Positions 5,848-10,004 of a DNA stretch of 10,004 nucleotides are shown one piece after another (position 1 is the first letter of the stretch; each line of letters opens with the position of its first letter). The notes below the pieces were generated by a model that saw nothing but the letters and a program-made list of their open reading frames with translations, had not been told where the DNA came from and did no database searches. The stretch lies in the NCBI GenBank assembly GCA_913042885.1, contig CAJWLW010000171.1, positions 1 through 10,004 on the forward strand, in the 5' to 3' direction. Made by a program: the position numbers and the translations under genes. The stretch comes from an uncultured Lentisphaeria bacterium. Lineage in GTDB: Bacteria > Verrucomicrobiota > Lentisphaeria > JABSQK01 > CAJWLW01.

Positions 5848-7224
5848 CTATACTTCGCCCGATTCCAACGCATCCTCGACCGCACTCGCAAAGCCTTCGA
5901 TCTCGGCCGGTCCGAGTGCTGTGGACAGGCAAATCATGCCGCGCGGCGCCATGAAGTACCCACGCAGCAGCAGCGCCATCGAGAGTCTTGCCAGTTTCTC
6001 ACGATCCGCCCCGACCGTGCCGCGGTGATCCACAACCGGCTCTGCCGAAAAGTGGATGTTGAATAGAGAGCCGAAGCCGTTGACCTGTGCTGCTGTGCCG
6101 GTTTTCGCAAATACCGCCTGCAGCCGCGCCTTCATATCGAGACCGATGGCTTCCAATGCGGCCAGGCTTTCGTGGGTCAGGTGCTCCATGCAGGCGACAC
6201 CTGCAGCCGCTGCGATTGCAGAGCCGTTGAAGGTGCCGCTCTGCGGAATTGGCGGCGGGCCATTTCTCGGATCCAGCAGTGCCATGACCTCTTCCCGGCC
6301 GCCAAAGGCAGCCAGTGGCAGGCCGCCGGATATGATCTTGCCGAACGTCGTCAGGTCCGGCGCTACGCCATAGACCTGCTGGGCCCCGCCGTAGCCGAGC
6401 CGGAAGCTCATGATCTCATCAAAGATAAGCTGGATGCCTGTTTTTTCGGTTGTTTTTCGGAGCGCTGCCAGGAAGGATTGCTCCGCCGGGATCACGCCGC
6501 CGGCGCCCAGGACCGGTTCGAGGATGACGCAGGCGAGCTGATCCGCGTGCGCCTCGATCAAGGCACAGGCCTCTGCCTGGCGATTGAACGGGAGAATTAC
6601 GACCCGCTCGGCAACGCCCGATGGCAGTCCCTCAGTGTTGGCGGTCTTGATCGGCGCTTCCGAAGTCTCGATCAATTCCGCCGACAGGCTGTGGCTGATC
6701 TGGCAGTCGTCGTAGGCGCCGTGAAAGCCACCCTCGAACTTGGCGATCATATTCCTCCCGGTAAAGGCGTGTGCCAGTCGAATGGCGTACATCACCGCCT
6801 CGGTGCCCGACGATGCGAAACGCAGCTTGTCGACGGAGTCGACGCGCTCGCAGAGAATCTCCGCCAGCTCGATCTCCCGCTCCGAGGGCGCACTGAAGCA
6901 AACGCCCTGTTCCGCCTGTCGCTTCAAGGCTTCGACAATCGGCGGGAAGCTGTGGCCGTGGAGCAGTACCGTGTAATTGCTCAGGAAGTCGACGTAGCAG
7001 TTGCCGTCGGCATCGTACATGCGGCACCCTTCGCCCCTGACCATGCAGGCGGGGTAGGGCGGATAATACACGCTCGTCCGGGTTGTCCCGCCCATGAGCA
7101 CCCTCGACGCGCGTTCGAACAGCGCCCGGGATTCGGCGGTCCGTGCCGTATACGCTGCGCAGTCTGCCTCGTGCGCAGTTGCTGATTGTCGTTCCATATC
7201 TTGTCCCACAGAATCCGTTGACAT
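5848..7224 (-). CDS. Class III PLP aminotransferase, glutamate-1-semialdehyde 2,1-aminomutase-like
   Basis: Predicted PLP enzyme of 458 aa in the class III (subgroup II) aminotransferase fold, cytoplasmic. Motifs in order: RVxxGGTTRTSVYYPPYP (41-58), the substrate-side segment of the aminomutase group; SSGTEAVMYAIRLA (138-151), the phosphate-binding region; FEGGFHGAYDD (163-173), with H168 stacking on PLP; EPVLGAGG (236-243); FDE (268-270), with D269 contacting the pyridine N; and FGKIISGGLPLAAFGG (294-309), with K296 as the Schiff-base lysine. Length is slightly above the usual 425-435 because of an N-terminal extension. The ATG at 7224 has no good ribosome site, and Met10 is an alternative start. 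The family includes tetrapyrrole enzyme HemL, but many paralogues act on amino sugars or other amino acids. With sulfatase, glycosidase and dehydrogenase neighbours, a catabolic role is more likely than haem synthesis; hemL is therefore not assigned. Confidence 0.88.
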   Translation of the reverse strand: MSTDSVGQDMERQSATAHEADCAAYTARTAESRALFERASRVLMGGTTRTSVYYPPYPACMVRGEGCRMYDADGNCYVDFLSNYTVLLHGHSFPPIVEALKRQAEQGVCFSAPSEREIELAEILCERVDSVDKLRFASSGTEAVMYAIRLAHAFTGRNMIAKFEGGFHGAYDDCQISHSLSAELIETSEAPIKTANTEGLPSGVAERVVILPFNRQAEACALIEAHADQLACVILEPVLGAGGVIPAEQSFLAALRKTTEKTGIQLIFDEIMSFRLGYGGAQQVYGVAPDLTTFGKIISGGLPLAAFGGREEVMALLDPRNGPPPIPQSGTFNGSAIAAAAGVACMEHLTHESLAALEAIGLDMKARLQAVFAKTGTAAQVNGFGSLFNIHFSAEPVVDHRGTVGADREKLARLSMALLLRGYFMAPRGMICLSTALGPAEIEGFASAVEDALESGEV

Positions 7225-7597
7225 GATTCGGGTTTCAGAAAAGCGTTGCGGTTCACCATGGGGTCTGTACGGCAGATTTCAAATTGCTGCAATACAGTTG
7301 TTCCCAATGACGGAACCGACCCGCGGTGTCATTCGGGATCAGGAACCCGCTGCGGATATTTTTTTTTTACAGCGGCACTAACGAAGCGTGTGTCCGGCGC
7401 GTCTTAGCTACAGTGACCGACAACCGCGAGTGACACGATGATCGACAAACAGCAGTACCCCGGTTTCACTTTCCCGAGGCTTTGCTGTGCCGCTGCGATG
7501 GTTGCCGGCGACCCCCGCAGTGAGGCTGTGAAGCTTGCGGCCGGGGAACGGGCCGCACACGCCTTTCAATTGTCAAATCGAAAAAGAGGAATGAAAA
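7225..7597. other. Intergenic region between divergent genes
   Basis: This 373-bp gap should hold the promoters of the aminotransferase (minus) and the small exported protein (plus), but I see no convincing -35/-10 pair for either. A run of ten T (7359-7368) sits between ccgctg (7347-7352) and cagcgg (7370-7375). Alternatively it follows a nested weak stem (CCGC 7321-7324 with GCGG 7352-7355, and CGGG 7334-7337 with CCCG 7346-7349), which would be a weak plus-strand terminator with no plus-strand gene before it. An in-frame ATG-led frame of 58 codons (7438-7614) overlaps the next gene's start; its coding status is doubtful. Confidence 0.5.
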
Positions 7598-8092
7598 ATG
7601 CCGCAACTGCTTAAGCTTTTCTTTTCCTTGTGCCTGCTGACATCCGGCTTTGCACATCAGGCCATGGCGGGTGGCAGCATGGAACATTTTTTTTCGGACG
7701 AAGAACTTCTGCTTCATTATGGAGCTATCGCGGTAGCAGAGGTCATCGCGATTGTCGATCCCGACGCCGATACCAACAAAAATCCACCAAAATTGGAAAT
7801 ACAGGTAACCGAGGTGATCCGGGGTGATCTCCGTACCGGGCAATACGAGGCACTCTGGAGGCCGTTTCCACATGATGTCGATTGGGGGGGCGAGGAGGCA
7901 AGGGAAGCGCTTGAACGATGGGGCCGCCGTCTGAATCCGCCGCCCGCCCTCCATAGTAAGTGGATCGTGGCGGGTGACCTGTCCTTGACCGGTTTCCACA
8001 TTGCGCCCCGGTGCAGGTATGCATTTGACGAGGCAGGGCTTGCCTGGGTGAAACGGACTGTAATTGAGGGTGCCGCGGCAAAAGAAGAGTAG
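7598..8092 (+). CDS. Small exported protein of unknown function
   Basis: A 164-aa protein I do not recognise. The ATG is supported by GAGGA 7 nt upstream. Residues 1-24 are a clear signal peptide (LLKLFFSLCLLTSGF, cleavage after QAMA), so the protein is exported. The mature part has alternating hydrophobic strands: YGAIAVAEVIAIVDP (41-55), KLEIQVTEVIRGDL (65-78) and KWIVAGDLSL (121-130). The pattern of a strand, an Asp-rich turn, then V-x-E-V-I-x-G-D-L is common to small secreted beta-barrel-like proteins of many bacteria, but no family can be named. There is one cysteine (139) in the mature part, no lipobox and no membrane anchor. It points toward the dehydrogenase gene and shares no operon with its neighbours. 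No clear terminator follows; a 6-bp agcaac/gttgct repeat at 8091-8103 lacks a T-run. Confidence 0.75.
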   Translation: MPQLLKLFFSLCLLTSGFAHQAMAGGSMEHFFSDEELLLHYGAIAVAEVIAIVDPDADTNKNPPKLEIQVTEVIRGDLRTGQYEALWRPFPHDVDWGGEEAREALERWGRRLNPPPALHSKWIVAGDLSLTGFHIAPRCRYAFDEAGLAWVKRTVIEGAAAKEE

Positions 8093-8254
8093 CAACGGTT
8101 GCTGCCGGCGAGAGCCCGCGCACCGAGGCGCAATTTCAGACGGGGCCTTCGATTCGGGGTGTTGTCAAAGAGATCGGGGACGACCTGCTTTTTGATTCTC
8201 AGGTAGACGGCTCGCCATCAGAAGCCCGTCCAAAAGCTCCATTTGGAACTGTGC

Positions 8255-9403
8255 TCAGTCGAGCGCCTCATTGCAGACAATCGTCGATTTCACGCTGCGC
8301 ATTTCCACTGCACTTTCTATCGCCTCGCTGATTCCTGCTTCACTGAATGGAAACAGTGTTTGCATGTCGTTCCAGGGATAGCGGTCGCGAGCGCGGTCGA
8401 GCATGGCGATACCCAATGGAATGTCGTTCGCGGTGAATGCCCAACTTCCCAGCAAGTTGACGTCCTTGGTGCAGAAGCGGTGCCAGTTGGTCTCGATCGA
8501 CCCGGCGTCGGTGAACTGGCCCATTTCCACATAGGTGCCGCCGTCGCGCAGCATTTCGATACCTTCCGGCCCGGCCGTTGGATGGCCGGCACAATCCATC
8601 ACCAGATCGGCGCCGAATCCGCCGACGATCTGCCGTACCGCATCGATCCGTGCCGCTGCGGTCGGACAGGCGTTGATGTCGACTGTTGCCTCGGCGCCGA
8701 ACCGCCGGCAGAGTTCAAGTCGGGGTGTTTCGGGCGCACCGATCACGATGACGCGGCCGGCGCCCATTTCCTGAGCCGCCGCCACCGCCAGGACACCGAT
8801 CGGACCGGATCCCTGGATGACCACGGTGTCGCCATTGCGGAAGCCCCCCACCCGGACGGCCCGATTGAAGGCGCGAATACAGGACGTCAGCGGTTCGGCG
8901 AGGGTGCCGTTGAGCAGCGACATATCGTCGGGCAGTTTGTAGATTTTCGTACCGGGAAGCGCGTCCAGGTCGACGTAAACCATCTCGGCCCAACCACCCC
9001 ACAGATGGGGCGCTTTCTCGAACCCGAGGTAGCGGCCGTAGTAGACGGGCGTCAAGCATTTGTTGGCTGTTTCCGGATAGTGAACGCAGTAGTGGCAGGT
9101 GCCGCAGGGCATCAGTGGCGGCAACATGACTTTCGACCCGACCGCCAGCGTCCGGCCCATGAAATCCGCTTCCAGCGCCGGCCCTTTCTCGACGATCACG
9201 CCGGCCAATTCGTGCCCCAATGTAAAGGGCCATGGGAGCGGCTTGGGCCAATGCCCCTTCAAGATATGCAGGTCTGTGCCGCAGACGCCGCAGGCGCCGA
9301 TTTGAATCAACGCTGCCTTGGGTGGGATCTCCGGGTAGGGCACCGATTGAATGACCGGAGGCGCACCGGGGCCGCTAAAGGTCGCAACTCGGATGGATTG
9401 CAT
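8255..9403 (-). CDS. Zinc-dependent medium-chain alcohol/polyol dehydrogenase
   Basis: Predicted NAD(P)-dependent dehydrogenase of 382 aa, oxidising an alcohol or polyol to a ketone or aldehyde in the cytoplasm. In order: CGVCGTDLH (38-46), with C41 as the first catalytic zinc ligand; GHELAGVI (63-70), with H64 and E65; the structural zinc cysteines C100, C103, C106 and C116; AEPLTSC (169-175), with E170 in the third-ligand region; and the nucleotide loop GSGPIG (198-203) leading into a Rossmann fold. The gap between the third and fourth structural cysteines is nine residues instead of the usual seven. The start is ATG at 9403, with GGAG 11 nt upstream. Similarity is to the threonine/sorbitol/L-idonate dehydrogenase branch, but the substrate is not readable. 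It is separated from the downstream minus-strand block by the plus-strand gene at 7598, so it is a separate transcript that may still belong to the same pathway. Confidence 0.93.
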   Translation of the reverse strand: MQSIRVATFSGPGAPPVIQSVPYPEIPPKAALIQIGACGVCGTDLHILKGHWPKPLPWPFTLGHELAGVIVEKGPALEADFMGRTLAVGSKVMLPPLMPCGTCHYCVHYPETANKCLTPVYYGRYLGFEKAPHLWGGWAEMVYVDLDALPGTKIYKLPDDMSLLNGTLAEPLTSCIRAFNRAVRVGGFRNGDTVVIQGSGPIGVLAVAAAQEMGAGRVIVIGAPETPRLELCRRFGAEATVDINACPTAAARIDAVRQIVGGFGADLVMDCAGHPTAGPEGIEMLRDGGTYVEMGQFTDAGSIETNWHRFCTKDVNLLGSWAFTANDIPLGIAMLDRARDRYPWNDMQTLFPFSEAGISEAIESAVEMRSVKSTIVCNEALD

Positions 9404-9602
9404 GTTGTGCGTTACTCCACATTGGAAGAAGACCGGGACAAAAGATCAGGAAAAGGAATGTCGAACCAACCCGATACCGTACGCTGCTCATCGAGCTATA
9501 TCCAGACAAGAATGACAACTTGAGTCATGCCTGGTTCCTGCAACCGCCATTGGTCGCGATATCAGTCTGATCGGCTGCGACGTCGCTCCTCCCTCCCGCC
9601 CT

Positions 9603-9641
9603 AAAAAAAAACTTGGAATGTGCCGACAAATTGTCTATAAA
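9603..9641 (+). promoter_or_regulatory. Sigma70-like promoter with A-tract for the gene at 9767
   Basis: A run of nine A (9603-9611), in the position of an UP element, directly precedes TTGGAA (9613-9618). Exactly 17 nt later comes TATAAA (9636-9641): 4/6 and 5/6 matches. The predicted start near 9648 gives a leader of about 120 nt. The rest of the 9404-9602 gap contains no recognisable gene; a 21-codon frame at 9458-9523, preceded by an AGGA-like site, is too short to support. Confidence 0.65.
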
Positions 9642-9647
9642 AGGAGT

Positions 9648-9766
9648 GCGAAGGAATCGTTGCTTAATCATGGCAGCCCGGGCGAGGGCCGCAATTGCGG
9701 CTGATCCGGCATTCCGGCGACCACCGGAAACGCGGGATTGGACGTCACAGCAATCAAGAGGATATA
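9648..9766 (+). promoter_or_regulatory. GC-rich hairpin-forming leader
   Basis: Between the promoter and the ATG lie a 14-bp perfect palindrome, gccgcaattgcggc (9688-9701), and a second hairpin, ttccgg (9712-9717) with ccggaa (9724-9729) around a 6-nt loop. AGAGG precedes the ATG by 5 nt. The structures are visible; a regulatory role is inference, and I recognise no known riboswitch. Confidence 0.35.
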
Positions 9767-10004
9767 ATGATAGAACAGAAAGCCAAGATGTGTGCGGCAA
9801 TTGGAACAGTGCTCATTTTTGGACTGTTGCCATTACGGATTCAGGGTGCTGAGCTTTGTCCTTCCACCCTGTCCCAGGGCGGGCTGAACAAGAGCGGCTC
9901 GACCTACACCCTGCACGACAGCGTCGGCGGGATCGGCAGCGCCACGGTGACCGGCGCTTCCCATCAGGCCGCCGGCGGCTACATCCCGCAGTTGATATCC
10001 GGTT
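9767..10004 (+). CDS. Secreted protein, N-terminal part (runs off the window)
   Basis: The first 79 codons of an exported protein, open to the window end. The ATG at 9767 follows AGAGG at 5 nt spacing. Residues 1-29 form a signal peptide: charged MIEQKAK, a hydrophobic core GTVLIFGLLPL, cleavage near IQGA. The mature start reads SGSTYTLHDSVGGIGSA and then HQAAGGYIPQL. This Y-T-L ... G-G-Y-I pattern recurs in large secreted proteins of unknown function in Verrucomicrobiota and Planctomycetota, often ahead of repeat or autotransporter-like regions. The base composition turns strongly GC-rich after codon 30. Function is unknown. Confidence 0.7.
   Translation, partial: MIEQKAKMCAAIGTVLIFGLLPLRIQGAELCPSTLSQGGLNKSGSTYTLHDSVGGIGSATVTGASHQAAGGYIPQLISG

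Noticed and set aside
6172..7185. Plus-strand open frame of 337 codons opposite the aminotransferase
   Set aside because: Antisense shadow of a gene with complete PLP motifs.
7438..7614. 58-codon ATG-led frame overlapping the start of the small exported gene, possible leader peptide
   Set aside because: Weak ribosome site, and it overlaps the well-supported start at 7598. Kept only for its similarity to the peptide after the gene.
8243..9523. Long plus-strand open frame of 426 codons
   Set aside because: It is antisense to the zinc dehydrogenase, which has full motifs and a ribosome site. The plus frame has no recognisable motif and is an effect of GC-rich codon use.
9458..9523. 21-codon small ORF with AGGA-type site upstream
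   Set aside because: Too short, no recognisable peptide features, and no promoter in front.
9525..9800. Minus-strand open frame of 91 codons upstream of the dehydrogenase
   Set aside because: It lies across the plus-strand promoter, leader and start of the secreted gene and has no motif or ribosome site.

Overview
The window looks like a bacterial chromosome segment from the Planctomycetota-Verrucomicrobiota-Lentisphaerota/Kiritimatiellota (PVC) group. The evidence is a prepilin-like protein with the [13 protein letters not shown] N-terminus and a C-terminal H-x9-DG motif, a family greatly expanded in those phyla. It is joined by a formylglycine-type sulfatase, an orphan TIM-barrel glycosidase-like protein and LamG-like/collagen-like secreted proteins. 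The assignment rests on family distribution only; there is no rRNA or marker gene here.

Layout: 1-219 holds no gene I can support. A prepilin-like H-x9-DG gene (220-960, minus) follows. A strong bidirectional-looking hairpin terminator at 1095-1130 then ends the next minus-strand gene (1163-2314), which encodes an exported LamG-like protein with 19 Gly-X-Y collagen triplets and a cysteine-containing tail. That gene has its own sigma70-like promoter (2442-2470) and a leader that can fold into a small three-way junction (2372-2431).

From 7224 down to 2488 lies a minus-strand block: a glutamate-1-semialdehyde-aminomutase-like class III aminotransferase, a roughly 93-bp hyphenated palindromic element, a C-terminal remnant of a D-2-hydroxyacid dehydrogenase, a (beta/alpha)8-barrel glycoside-hydrolase-like protein, and a sulfatase. 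The last three are tightly spaced and look co-transcribed. A zinc-dependent medium-chain dehydrogenase (8255-9403, minus) lies upstream, beyond a plus-strand gene for a small exported protein (7598-8092). None of the four intact enzymes shows a signal peptide, so the set reads as intracellular processing of a sulfated or amino-substituted carbohydrate. The substrate cannot be read from the sequence.

At the right edge a plus-strand gene for a secreted protein begins at 9767. It is preceded by an A-tract, a good sigma70-like promoter and a GC-rich hairpin-forming leader of about 120 nt, and it runs off the window.

The best leads are the structured leader of the collagen-like gene, the decayed dehydrogenase abutting a palindromic element, the apparently cytoplasmic sulfatase/glycosidase pair, and an imperfect coding-like repeat that brackets the small exported orphan. 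No CRISPR array, tRNA, rRNA, intact transposase or obvious defence system was found.
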